Origin: Trogon surrucura
Taxonomy: Eukaryota > Chordata > Aves > Trogoniformes > Trogonidae
Direction of reading: 5' to 3'
DNA length: 64,000 nucleotides
Assembly (NCBI GenBank): GCA_020746105.1
Contig: CM036627.1
Location: forward strand, 1,550,001 to 1,614,000
The position numbers and the translations under genes are program-made. Shown here one piece after another: positions 1 to 12,300 of this stretch (positions are counted from its first letter, which is position 1; each line of letters begins with the position of its first letter). Under the pieces are notes generated by a model, which was given only the letters and a program-made list of their open reading frames with translations, had not been told where the DNA came from and did not search any database.

Positions 1-2936
1 CTTTCTTCGCTGAATCTGTTCCAGTGGGTCAGACAGGGAAAAATACAGCTACATGTGTGATGAACTTCAATTTTTGTAACCGAACAGCAGTTAAATAGCC
101 ACATGTGATATTGTGATGCAAATAGAAACTTCCTGACTTGTTTTTAAGCAGAGTTGAATAACTCTTTTATCTTTCACTCCTCAGTCCAAACTAACAGTCA
201 CTTTCTGTGCAAAAAAAACAAACAAACAAAACCAAAACCCAGGCCGGACTCCCAGCAAGCGTATTTTTAAGTCTTTAGTACCTATGCTGAGCACACCTGC
301 AATTTCAGCCAGCAGGACTTAACCTACTGTTTCATTTTAAGGGACTCCACGTGTTCACAATTACTTGAGCTACTTTTGCCTAACTACATTTTAATTTAAT
401 AAACAGAATAAATTCAGTATGAGTTGCGATACTGAGTAACTCATTGTCCCTCTTGAGGCCTACATCACACACTATATTTATATTTGCACAGTGGAAGGAC
501 AAGCACAGACTTGTTTGTGATCCTCAAGCCCAGCATTTCAGTAGCTGCTATATTTTGCTATACTACTATTTCCACTGACAATATAATTTGAAGACTGAAA
601 CCCCATTTTTAAAAAAACAACAACAATCAGAACCAACTAAAATCATCCATCCACTAGGCACAAACGTGTGGGAGAAAAGAGGCGGGGGGGAAACAATACA
701 GAAGAGGGCTAATCCGTACGCGCTGAACCCCTTGGGAGGCAAGCGAGGAATTCAACGCACCAACCTGTCAGCGCACACAACTGCCACGGCAGGGGAAGGG
801 AGGAGGAAGAGGAGGGAAGGCAGAAAAGAGGAAGCTCTCTTCTGCACGTTGCACCTAGTTCTGCAACAAGAGCACTGCCATTTTCACCAGCAGCCTTCCA
901 CGATCCCTCCCGCTATTCAGCCAGCACGCAGCACCCGCCGAACACAACAGCAGATCCCAGACTGCAACTACGGAAGGAGACTTCCCACTGTTTACTCCGA
1001 GTGCGGCGTGCACGACTTCCCTGGCAGCGCTCCTCATCCTTGCTGCTCAAAAACAACCGCCGCATCTGCATGAGGATGCGAATCAACGTCGAACTCCAGC
1101 CTCGAATGAAGGCTGCTCGATCGCAACGCAGGAACGCACCATTCCCGGCAATCCCAAACAAACGAGTCGAAGAAGTCAAAAGAAACGGTTTTCTGATTAA
1201 AAATAACCTTATCTCCAAAGACGGAATTTCAAAGGGTATAACCCGCAGGGGAGGGATACTGCCTGAAAGCAGCAGGGAAGTGCCTTCCTGGAGCAGGAAG
1301 CAGGTAGCCAGGAGGAACACCTGCGCGGAGGTCAGGAACGTCTGTGACAGTGCCCAGAGACAGGGCTGCGAGGTGCTGGCAAAACCTCTGCTGGCCACAG
1401 GCACCTGGCGAGCCGCTGTCACCAGGCAAAACACTGCATTCCTTTGTACCGAGCCTGGGCTCGGGCTAGTCGTGAGGTTTACCTGAATGAAACAGGCAGC
1501 TTTCATTTAAAAGGCTGACATCCGCGCTGTTTTGCCTTGAAAAGAAACCTCATCACAAAAGCAGAGGTTTTACTTAGTAGCCATTTTGTCTTCAACTTGG
1601 ACATGATACCTAATCTGAGCGCAATGTAAACACGCTCTCCGAGGCTCATTTCCAAGCGGCGTGCTCATGGAAAAGGAAGAAAATATAAAACGGCCATTGC
1701 TAAATACCGTAATAAATGAGGAGGGTGTGAAGATTCCGTGATGTAAACAGACATGAAATGCTGCAGTTTGTATTCCTTCCCTAGGTCACATTGCAGAGAA
1801 AACCAAAACAAAAGGTAGCAAGCGTGGATTAAGGACAATGAATTACTATTGACCGTTTAGATTAAAAAAAACCAGCCAAACAATCAATGGGATTCCAGCA
1901 TACTGTGCAATAAAAGAATCTGAAGGTAAAATTGTATTCAGATTCTTTCTTTTCCGGCTATATCAATTCAAAGCATAAAATTTAACTATATAATGAAGTA
2001 ATATGCAAGCTAGCTCAGTATGTTTTTATTAGAGCGAGTACATGTACATAAATATGTATATATGGTGTGTATACATAAAGGAAACCATTACATACGAGTA
2101 ACCTATATTTACAGCTCCCAACTTGCACAGCACTTGATCAGTCCCCTCACCCAAGAGTAGCTTTTAAAAACCTACACAAAACATAAATGCTGCAGGTGAC
2201 AGCCTCTTGCAGACTTTTTTTAAATTAAAAAAAAAATGAAATTGATTGCAGGGCAAGCTCAACTCAGTTTCTTTCCCCCAAACGCAGACAAAATAAACAT
2301 GTGGATTTACTATCAATTTTGTTTTCATTTTTAAGGAAAAAAAAAAAAAATAAACCACCCCACTGGATTCCTGTGCAGGAACTTGCAAAGCTCCAGCCAA
2401 AATCGCATTTCAGCTGCCAGACTGGAAACTCGGGGGAGCAGAGGCTCCCGGGGAGGCCGGGAAGCGCACCCGCACCGCCCCGCACCCCCACGCGGGGCCG
2501 GGGGCTCTCAGGTGAACGGCAGGAAAAAAACAAAACCAAAAACCACAAACACACCACCCCCCCCCCAAAAAAAAACAACCCACCCACCCACCGGCAGAAC
2601 GCCGAACCCGGCGGAGCAGCGGCCGGTGGGACGCCCCCGCGGTTAAAGGCCTCGGGCAGGTGAGGTCCTGCCCCCCCACCCCCCCCCACCCCGCGCACCT
2701 GCCCGCGGACACGCGTGTTTTCCGCGCGGCCGCCCGCGCTCCGCGTCGGGAGGCGCAGCCCCGCGGCTGGCGGGGGGGTGGCGGTGGGGGGGGGGCCGCG
2801 CAGGCGGCTCCGCGCTTCCCGGCACAAAGCGGCCGCGCCCCCCCCCCCCCCACCCCCCCAAACCCACCCCCCCGTGCTCCCCCCTCCGCGTACCCCAGCG
2901 CTGGCCTGGGGCGCGGCGCCGGGGCCCGGCCCTTAC
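1..2936 (-). other. RFX7: RFX7 intron 1, 5' portion
   Basis: This is transcribed leftward from the RFX7 exon 1 donor (GTAAG on the minus strand at 2936-2932) and runs off the left edge of the window. I found no further RFX7 exon here; in mammals intron 1 is very long, so this is expected. The interval 700-1480 is richer in CpG than its surroundings and could be an intronic regulatory element. The remainder is AT-rich single-copy sequence with short A and T runs. Open reading frames of up to 197 codons around 900-1500 overlap each other on both strands and resemble nothing I know. Confidence 0.75.
2671..2873 (-). other. G-quadruplex-prone runs at the start of RFX7 intron 1
   Basis: The plus strand shows C7-A-C9-A-C4 at 2671-2692 and C14-A-C7-AAA-CCC-A-C7 at 2838-2873. 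The RFX7 sense strand, and so the pre-mRNA, therefore carries consecutive G runs separated by one to three bases. Between them, at 2772-2795, the plus strand (the RFX7 template) carries G7 and G10 runs separated by seven bases. These fit intramolecular G-quadruplex rules on both strands within 260 bp downstream of the 5' splice site. Whether they fold in vivo is unknown. Confidence 0.6.
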
Positions 2937-3082
2937 CAGATGGAGCTGCGGATGTTGTGCTGCAGCGCGCTGGCCTCGCCGCCCTGCAGCCCCGGCACCA
3001 GGGCCGGCAGGGCCCCGGCGGGCGCGGGGGTGCCGGAGAGCCGCCGCGGCGGCTGCCCCTCCGGCTGCTGCTCCTCCGCCAT
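2937..3082 (-). CDS. RFX7: RFX7, first coding exon (partial gene)
   Basis: The exon encodes residues 1-48 and the first two bases of codon 49 (TG, completed to Cys in homologues) of the regulatory factor X 7 transcription factor. The recognisable blocks are the start MAEEQQ and the conserved run ALPALVPGLQGGEASALQH, which match the mammalian RFX7 N-terminus almost residue for residue. Between them is a short Pro/Arg/Gly-rich linker that differs from the glutamine/proline-rich mammalian one. The ATG sits at 3082-3080 (reading down), and the exon ends at a good donor (CTG|GTAAG). The family binds X-box DNA through a winged-helix domain encoded by later exons, outside this window. Mammalian RFX7 is a nuclear regulator linked to p53 signalling and lymphocyte metabolism. 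An in-frame upstream ATG 14 codons earlier (3124) is possible, but the family alignment starts at MAEEQQ. Confidence 0.9.
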
Positions 3083-3631
3083 GGGGGCGCGGCGGCGGGG
3101 GACGCGGAGCGGCGCTGGCCGCACTAGGCCTCTGCCGCAGCCCTCGAGGGAGTTGCCTTCCCCTGCTGCCCGGGGGACATCACGGGCGGAAAGCCGAGCC
3201 GCGTCCCGCCGCTACGCAGCAGGATGGCGAGCCCGGCCCGCGGCACGGCGCATGGCGGCCCGGCCTCCGCCGCCGCCCCCGCGCAGGGTCGCTTCGCGCT
3301 CCCCCGCCTCGCAGCACCTGGCCCGGCCCGCCCCGCGCCGCCGCTCCTCGCCCCGCGGCCGCCGTGCCCGGGCGCCGAGTGCGCAGGCTCGGCGCTTGCC
3401 CGAGCAGACGGGCCGCCCCGCGCCGCCGGCGCCGCCGGGGAGGGGGGCCGGGGCCGGGGGCGCGGCCGGCGGCGCCGGGGCAGGAGCCGGGGCGAGGGGG
3501 TGGCGACCCCGCCGGTAGCCGCGGGCCGGGGCTTGCAGGCCCGCGCCGCGGGGCGGTGGGGTCCTCCCGGAGCAGCCCGGCTCTGCGGGGGGCGGCCCCT
3601 ACTGCGCGCCGGCGGCGAAAATGACACATAC

Positions 3632-3645
3632 GTGTGTGTGTGTGT
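3632..3645. repeat. (GT)7 microsatellite
   Basis: A short GT dinucleotide run followed by TATATA in the upstream part of the RFX7 CpG island. Confidence 0.8.
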
Positions 3646-3760
3646 ATATACGGGTTTTTTCGAGGGAGAGATATATGTAAAATGCACGCAGATGTGCATG
3701 ATTTCTGTGGGGTGCAGCGAGCGCATAGCTGCGCGCCGGGGACACGTGAACCCGCTCCTG

Positions 3761-3784
3761 CGGCGGCGGCAGCAGCAGCAGCAA
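3761..3784. repeat. CGG/CAG trinucleotide run
   Basis: Three CGG units followed by four CAG units and CAA, upstream of RFX7. It is short and probably stable, but is of a repeat class prone to length variation. Confidence 0.75.
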
Positions 3785-6097
3785 CATTACATCAGCCGCT
3801 GCGCCGCAGCCGCCCCGCGCCGCCGGGGCGCTCCCTGCGCCTTTCCTGCCTGCCAGCGCAGGCAGCGCTCCCGACGTGCTTGTTGATTTAAAACAAAATA
3901 CGAAATTCCTCGCTGCTCACATATTCCTGAGGAAGCCAGTCATCGACGCGGGGCTCTGGCAGGCCACGCCATCCCTTGTCCTCAGCTTTCCCTGCGTCCC
4001 CTGGACATAAACGGGGCTGTATTGCCATTAGCCCCGCCAGCCTTTACCTCCAGCCACTCTCTGAACAGCAAAGATGGCTCAAGATGCCCCTGTGTTGCCC
4101 CTCTTTTCCCAATTACCCCAATTCTGGTAGCATTCCGATGGGAATTCTCAGTTTGGGGCAGCCTGTGGCAGGGGGCTGGATGTGCAGGTACCCTTTCTGG
4201 CAGTGACAGGGATAAAGGATAAAGGAGTGACTTCCTCACCTACGCTGATCACAGAAAACGTGGGCCTAAAGACGACTAATAATGTAAATACACACACGGA
4301 GACATGTCATTGCTAAATTTAGGGGATGAGTATCTGTAAATTATATGTCACCAACCAAAGGAAGACTTTTCAAAATTAAATCTTTGCTTATGTTTCCACT
4401 GCTCCAAAATCAGAACATTACTGGCTATGACAATGATGATTTTCTGCTCTTCTCATCAGAACAACCAAACCTAAGCTCTCGTTTCGGCCTCTTATTAAAA
4501 GGATAATTTTTTTTTAAATTTTAATTGGAAATTTCTGAAGGGCATCCAAAAGAGAAGAGGAAAAAAAACAAGTGAAAATTGTAATCAGAAGTAAACAGAA
4601 AAGTAATCCTTTTAAAATCCCTAAACGCTATCCTTTTTGCAGGAAGGCTACATCAATATGCATGTAAACTGGCACAGGAAGACAAAGGTAAATGTCCTTG
4701 GTGATATTGTCTAGTTTTGTGACAAATTCCACTTAATACCAATTGTATCAACACAGCCAGGATTGCCTCATGTGAAATCTTTTGTCGGACCTGGTGACAT
4801 CTGCCTGGCCAGAGCTTAACTGACGGCGACCTCACCCGTTAACGATGCTCTGGCCAATGCATACCTGTTGGTCCCGAACCGAAATCCGTGGGCCTACGCA
4901 GCAGAATAGAGCTCAGCAGATGTGCACCATGTTTACTGGATCGTAGACTGTTACAATAAACTAGAAAAACAGACATCACTTCAGTGTTGCTTTCAGTCTA
5001 AACCAGCAGTCGGAAGACAAATTGATTATTTGGTTAATCATGAATTTCGTTCCCAGACATGTCAAATTGCCAGCACACTTACTTGCAGCTGTATGGGCAT
5101 CGTATGCCCAAAAAAATTAAATTAGTCACATCTGCAAAACCTGCCACCTGGGCACAGGCTGGCACCCCAGGGCCGCTACCACCATCCTGTAATCACACCA
5201 GGTGTTGTAGGGCAGAACGTGACAGATAAAACTGGCACAGACATTGGATGAGCCAGACGTGGCATTTTTGTGGTGGAAGTGGCCAGTGGGCCTCAAAAGC
5301 TACGTCTGTACTCCCATATCTCACCATCAATTCACCTTTTCTTCAAATACACACCTTTTTTTCCCCTGTGTTTTTTTGGTTTGAAGCCTTTCGACTGTAA
5401 GCCAGTTTCTGTTGCTGGGTTTGAGTAGTAGGGCCAAAGTAAGATGGCACGGAGGCCCAAAATGAGATCAGGGTCCCATTTTGCACAAAGAAGAGATTTC
5501 CTCCTCAGGCCTAGCAATAAAGAAGAATTTTAACACTCTTTCCCAGCAAGATACTTGAAATAAATGGGGCTGTGTTGTGTATAGCCACAGCAGAGAGGCC
5601 CAGAGTCTGCTCTCCAAGGGCCTGTTTTGTACCAGGAGTAATTCCCCCTCAATGGTTTCCTCGCGTTCCCTGGGCGCAGCTGGGCGCAGTGCTTGGTGCG
5701 GGTTTGGTACAAGCCTGCTTGGACACCGAGTGAGGGATTTTTCCCTTCATGCAGTAGGTCGGCCGATAAATGGAGGCAATTTTAAGCTGTCTCCTGTACA
5801 ATCAGCTGAACTTGCCTCGCGTTTCGCATGATCTCTGCGCTTGTGCAAAACGCATGAAAGCAAAATGGCGGCATCTTACATGCAGCTTACATGATTATAT
5901 ACGACTAAAGCAAAGAACAAATACAGAAAACCTATGCAAATGAAGAGCTTGTGCTGTCAGAATTAACTTGAAGATACTGAGGGGAATTATTTAACAGCTA
6001 ATAGACAAACCTGAGCTCAGATGGACTGACTGGAGACCTCCAGGGAACGTCTACTGAGCACCACGACAGCTGCCTGCAGGAGTTCTTGTACCTAACG

Positions 6098-6365
6098 ACA
6101 GAATGTTAGGAGTTGGAAGGGACCTCGAAAGATCATCTATTCCAACCTTTCTGCCAGAGCAGGATCACCTAGAATAGGTCACACAGGAACGCACCCAGGC
6201 AGGTTTTGAATGTCTCCAGAGAAGCAGACTCCACACCCTCCCTGGGCAGCCTGTGCCAGGGCTCTGTCACTCTCACAGGGAAAAAGTTTTTCCTAACGTT
6301 TATGTGGAACCTCCTACACTCCAGCTTGCATCCATTGCCCCTTGTCCTATCATTGGCTCCGAACA
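6098..6365 (-). mobile_element. CR1 LINE 3'-end fragment
   Basis: Read on the plus strand it starts with the reverse complement of a CR1 tail (GTTGGAAGGGACCTCGAAAGATCATC) and continues through diagnostic CR1 phrases: ACACCCTCCCTGGGCAGCCTGTGCC, then a GGGAAAAAGTTTTTCCTAA block and CCCCTTGTCCTATCA. The element is therefore inserted in minus orientation and 5' truncated. It is a decayed copy with no intact reading frame. Confidence 0.85.
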
Positions 6366-9300
6366 CCTTCTTTTGACTCAGAGATTGAGCTCCTGGTCAG
6401 CACTGCATAAAAAAACACACAAAAAGTATTCGTTAAGGAGTTAATTTTAAGTCTCCTTACTGTAAACAAAGGCATGTGTGAAAGTATAAGCATGTCAGAA
6501 ACCTGACCAGTACTTGTTCTTACCAAGTGTCCAGTTTTGTTGAAGAGCGCAGCAGCTGAGTTCAGAGCACGTAGGCCGGGGTTTTCCTATCCCCCTCTCC
6601 CTTTCTGCAGACAGATTTTGCTCGTCTAGGAACTGATGTTGCTGTATTAGTGCTAAAACTCCTGTCTTTTCTAACTCAAAAGCACTAGAAGCCTGCTGCG
6701 CTGGACAGATGTATTCATTAGAGGATGATCTTCAAAAGAGAATGAAAGAGCTGTTTTGGGGAAAGAAAGAGCCGGCTGTCTGCACGAAGACAATCTCCAC
6801 CGTGCGGTCCTGTGACAGGCGGGAGCTAACTCCATTTTGCCAGGTTAATTCCAAAAGCTGTGTTTATTTTTCTTCCATTTCTGGAGCTTAGGATCTAACA
6901 CAAGCCCTCTCCGCGGGGAAAAGTTCTGCTTAAATACTGTCTAACCTATTTTCCAGGATTTTCTCTACTGTACTTTAGCGTGGCTTTGTTTTTTTCCTCC
7001 CTGTTATGAATTGTCTCTGACAGTAGGGGAATATAGAGTCTCATGCTTTCAAGGAGGAATGCCTCACTGCCCTTTCTCCAGCAGGCAGCCAGCACTGAGG
7101 GGAAGGCACTTTTCCCACTCTCCTGTCAACAGAGAGGGATCTGCCACCTCTTGTCTAGCACGGGGCCAGAGACCTGCACGCTCAGAGACTAACCTGAAGT
7201 ATGAAGCAGATAAATAATGAAGTTGCACTATCTTTATCCTCAAGACAAGCATAAAACATATTCTGTGGGGATAATTGACTTTAAAGGCTTGCTAAAAAAA
7301 GACACTTTCCAAAAGCTTTAAAAGCTGGTTCACTGAACTCCATTTCGATGCCTTTTTGCAACTCTCCTTCCCTAGGGACGTCTGTCTCCACGCATCCTGA
7401 GTTATGCCCAAGACATCTCCTTCTGTTTCTCTTTTTTCAGTTATCTCCGTTTGTGTGTAGCACCTGTAAATGAAAGTGCAATAACTAGTAAATAACCTAA
7501 TCAATTTTAATGAATACTTCAGCTTTATGGTTTTAATTATTTATTTTTTTTTTAAAAAAGCCAGTTTACCCAGGAAACCTTCAAACTCCTATCTTACCTC
7601 CTGACAGGAGAAACTGGGCTGTGTTCAAATCTGGCAGTGAAAAGAGGGCTACTTCAATTATAATGAAAGGTTGCTTGACTAGAAGTTTGCTAAGCTTTGC
7701 TTGGTCTTTCAGCATCTGTTTGGAGCGGGTGCAGGTGTGGTGTGGTGGGCAGTATCACAACCTGGCAAATAACGGCAAACATTAAAAAAAAATGCTAAGG
7801 CACTGGTGGGCCCAGGGATCCTGAGCAAAGAAGGAGTATTAGCTAACACCCTGACTAGTTTTGGAAACAGTTTTCTTGGCAACCATAGCTGCAGTTCTCT
7901 GCTTTGCCATCAATTTAGTCATTTATATTTCTGCAAGGCACTTTTAAGGTGCTAATGAAATGGGTATGCAGCCCTTACTCTGTGCAGATGCAGACGATCA
8001 TCGGGTGCCAGACAGTGATGGCCCAGGCTCACGTCAGCCTGGCTGTAGCTTGCCATGGCCGGTCAGACGAGGAATGTGGTGTTTTGCTGGGATGATACAC
8101 GGATCATTTGCATTCTGTAAGTCATGATAACCACATTAAATATCCAAGGTCCATTCAGGTTCTTTGATGATACAGATAGTTGGAAATTTTCTGTAGACTG
8201 CCTCCTTTGTGCAGTACAGTAAACCTTCGTCTCGATGTGCTATCAAATGGGCTCAGCTGCCGAGCTTAACAAGCGACAAGTGTGATGTTCCCATATACTG
8301 CATGCTTGCCTTCAAGCTGGAAGAAGTCAGTAAGGAAGGAAAAGACACCGACTACCACAGCCTAAGAAAACAAATTAGAAGGGGACAGTGAGTAAAGAAA
8401 GTGGTGATTCAGGCTGTCCTGTACAAGGCTGATGAGTAGGAAGGAAGGGCTGTCACTGAAAGAAATAGCAAAGTTTGATATTTGACTAAATAAGGTTTTA
8501 AACAGAGGCATCCTTCCGTTTTCAGTGTTTAATGTTTGATATTTTCAGAGACACTCCTATGCAGATGCCTGCCCTTGTCAGTTGCCTCGTGTGCTGACCC
8601 AGAGGCTCAGTTTTAGGAAGATTCTGAAAGAGTCAAGGCCAAGGACAGAAAAATATATTTGAGCTTCATGTAACAAAGCCATCAACACTTCAGTCTTGAT
8701 TTTTTTTCCTTTTGAGCTGTAGTAGTAAACTGGAAAAGTACAAGCACTCAAAACTGCCTACCTGCAGAATGACTTGAATGCAAGGAGGGGGTGAGCTGCA
8801 GTTCGCAGGGGCTTTGCCACCTGCACAAATTCATAACCCAGAGAAGCCTTGCAGGGTAATGCAGTGGCTCCAGGTATGTGATAAGAGGATGGGAGAGCAC
8901 CCAATCAGCTGCATTTGTCCAAACTCTGCATCCCCAGATAAACTACGGAAGTCCCTCATCTTACTGCTGCCTGAAGGAATCCTGAAGGATTTCCAAGTCC
9001 TGTGGCCTCCTGAGAAATTTATTTGTGTTTTCTCCTGTATGTAAATAGGCAAAGCAGTGATCCAGCGATGCACAAGTGTTTGCGATTAAGGCATCGCCCT
9101 TCGATTTCCCATCTTGCAAGCAGGCAGCATCTTGAAAGATCAAACACCAGCCTGAGGACACGTTAAGGATTTTTGTTCTCAGAGTAGCTGCCCTACAGAA
9201 ATGGGGAGAAAGGAAGATGCTACCTGCACGTTGTGACTGTAGAACAGACAGGTAACCCCACGCAACAGCATGGTGCCATAGCCTCCTATTTTGTCTTTCT

Positions 9301-12300
9301 TCTTGCAGCTTTCTATTCCTGACAAGACCGTGGGGTGTCCCATCAAAGATCAAAGCAATCACATCTCATCACTACGGGTTTGTGTCCATCTGGTTTTAAC
9401 CCTTCAGTTCTTCTTGGTCAATACTCCAGCCCTTCCTCTGCTCATCTCCTGGTCGGCAGCTCCACCGTCTCTCAGCACTGTGTCAGGACCCTCTTGTCCA
9501 CAAAGGCTTTTGCCCCAAGGTCTGCTTCATGGGCTCTTGACAACCTTTCTGCCAGCAGTCACTGCACCTCCAGCGTCGGAGTTGCCTGGGAGCGGTGCTA
9601 TCAGTGCCTCATCAGGACGCAGCAGGAAACGTCTGGCCTCTGCTCTGTGACCATCTGCTAAAACCAGGCCTCCTCTGGCAGGAGTCCAACACAAAGTAAA
9701 TAGAGTTTCGCAGCCAGATTTCAAACAACAAAATAACTGAGAAATACGGCTCACTGCTCCTGGTTTTCAAATTCAAAACATGGAAGTCCCTAGAAGCAAA
9801 AATCCTTTATGGATCCTAAGAGATTTTGGTTGCCAAATGGGTCCATTGCAGCTAACGCTAGGGAGAAAGCACAGGGCTATAGCAATTTTAGTTAGCTACA
9901 TCTAATTAGTTCAGTTTACACATTTGGTAATTTTGAAGATGATATCTTTCTCAAGACCAGTGATGGAGAAAAATTAAATTGTCAAACTGGAGACTTCGGC
10001 TTGCAATATTTGTACGGAAAACTGTACAAAGATAGAAGAATTCTGAGTTTCGCTACTGTATAATATTTTTCATGGTGTAGGAGAGAAAGACTCAATGAAG
10101 TGTGAATGATTTTTTAAAAGAACAGATTGCCATGTCTTTTAAAATAGGTCAAGTTTTTGGCCTAGTTTCCTTTAGAGTGTCCCTTAAAGCAATGGGTTTT
10201 GAACACCCATGATGGTGCCGTTGCTTTTTTTTTCAGCCACATCTATGTGTGGCTTTAGTTGTAAGGCAGAAATGCTCCAGCATAAGACTACAATGGCAAA
10301 GACCACGTGTCTCAAGCGGCGTTTCTGAACAAGTTACACTGAACAGCAGAATCTTAGCATTCACCGCATTTCATCCTCATATGTAATGTTACTGGGAAAC
10401 AAGTGACTAAGAAAAAAGAAACTATGAAAAAAAGGTGATGGCCAGTGAAGCAGACCCAAATCCTGTCAAACTTGACCTATTAATTCTCTGTATTTCAGGG
10501 GTTTAGCACCATTGGCTGCTTTCCATCTTTAAAATGATGAAATCAATCCATTAACTTAAGTAGAAAGTAGAATTACAATAATGCCATTTAGATTGAAGAC
10601 ACATGAGATAGTACTTGTAAGAACCAACAAAGGCCACCTATGCTGAATGGAGACAAAAGACAATGGTCAGCTGTCAAAGCAAAAAGAACCTGTATGTGTA
10701 CATTTAGATTCTAAAAAAAAGGATGTTCAAGATATTTAAAGAGGGACAAAATTCTGCATGCAATATTAATTAATATAGAATAAATACCATCTGTCTTCTG
10801 TGTACGGAGCAGTATGGTACATGTATTTGTAGATGAATCTTTGCTCTGTGAACATAACTTAGTTATAATACACACGTATGTATGATGTTCCATAGACTTA
10901 ATTATTCAACATAATACACATACCCGTAATCGTGGTTGGCCTTAGTGCAGCTATATGGAGTGAGGCAGGGCATGAGGAGGATTTCCTCCATCCCAGAGCC
11001 CTGGAAAAAGGCTAGGTACAAACCAAGAGTGGTTGGGTTTGGGGAATACAAGTACAGGACTTATCATTCTACCTACGCTTCCCTGAGGCTGAGGTGGGAG
11101 CTCAGCACATCCTTGTTAAGATGCAGGTTCTTCTCCCCACTAAGATGGATCCATAAGGGATGGTGCCCTTCAGACACAACCCGTTGAAAATGTACCTTGC
11201 TGAGGTAAAGCTCTGGACTGACCTTACGCACAGCCAGTAGTAAACACTGGTTGGCTCACAGTGTTGTAGTAAAAAACACACTGAAGAGCTTGTCAGGGCA
11301 CGCTTTGGGAAAGAAGTACAATCTGGAACAACAGGGTCTATGCATACACTTGGAATACAAATCTTATGCAGGCTATGGACTTGCTTATGGAAACTGTTTG
11401 TGATTCCAGTTAAGCTGTGAGTGAAGGCAATGGAAATGCTTGTCCAGTATTCCTCCAACTACGATGTGGGAAGATGAATCAGCCTTTAATAATGGAGGCA
11501 GTTTGAAGAACGCCTTTGTTTTAATGATTAACGTTATTTTGTACTGAGATTTGTAGTTGTAACCATGATCACAGACTGGAATTTTTGTTTTGTACCTGAT
11601 CCTACTCTGCATCCTTTGCTGAAAAAGCAGCTTGAGCTGTTACACACGTGGCGTTGTGTGCACAGTTTGTGACATAAAAAGGCTCAAGAAGGGGAAAGAG
11701 GGTTTTTCTTTTTGCAGAATATCACAAAGTGCAGGAAAAGTCATCTAGAGAGCTCCCAAGGGTACTGATTTGTGAACAACTCTTTTTCACATATTACTCC
11801 CACTACTTCCTGTGAGACAAGAATATTATGCACACGGATCCGGTCTGAGTTTTCACACTGGCAGTTCCTCCCAATACTGCTCATATATCAAAATTGCTTT
11901 CACTTCATAATAGATCATAAATTCTTCCAATGATAATTATAAGAATATCATCTCTGCCTGCTACACTCTAAATAATTAACAAAGATACTGGGCAGATTTG
12001 TGCTGCATTCGATAAGTATCTGGAAAACATCAGTATCTCTGCAATGATCTCACTTCCAATAGCTGGCACAGACTTACCCAGCAAAGAATCCCACTGAAGG
12101 GCCTTCCCGAGCATGAATACGTGATTGCAGAATTACTCAGAAAAGACTGGTGGACTAAATCTCCTTCATTCATGATCTGAATCAAAGAGGGAAAAAAAGT
12201 CCTATTATCTATTTGCATTAAATAGTTTTATAAGTATTACAGGGAGTTTTCCTCTCCAGCATAGAGCTCAGTGGAGTATGGACATTACTTTTTCTTATCA

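Larger units (their letters stand above)
2440..3880. promoter_or_regulatory. RFX7: CpG island of the RFX7 promoter
   Basis: A dense GC and CpG tract surrounds the first coding exon of RFX7 and continues about 800 bp upstream of the start codon (above 3082, since the gene is on the minus strand). It contains many GGCGG-type runs and no TATA box near the ATG. This is typical of a broadly expressed vertebrate gene promoter. The transcription start cannot be placed exactly; the 5' UTR presumably lies between 3083 and about 3600. The GC content drops after 3880, where the intergenic sequence begins. Confidence 0.8.

Noticed and set aside
913..1506. 197-codon minus-strand and 161-codon plus-strand frames in RFX7 intron 1
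   Set aside because: They overlap each other in antisense, have no recognisable motif and lie in an intron.
2715..3518. 267-codon plus-strand open frame over RFX7 exon 1
   Set aside because: Antisense to the recognised RFX7 exon in a GC-rich island; no homology and simple-sequence composition.
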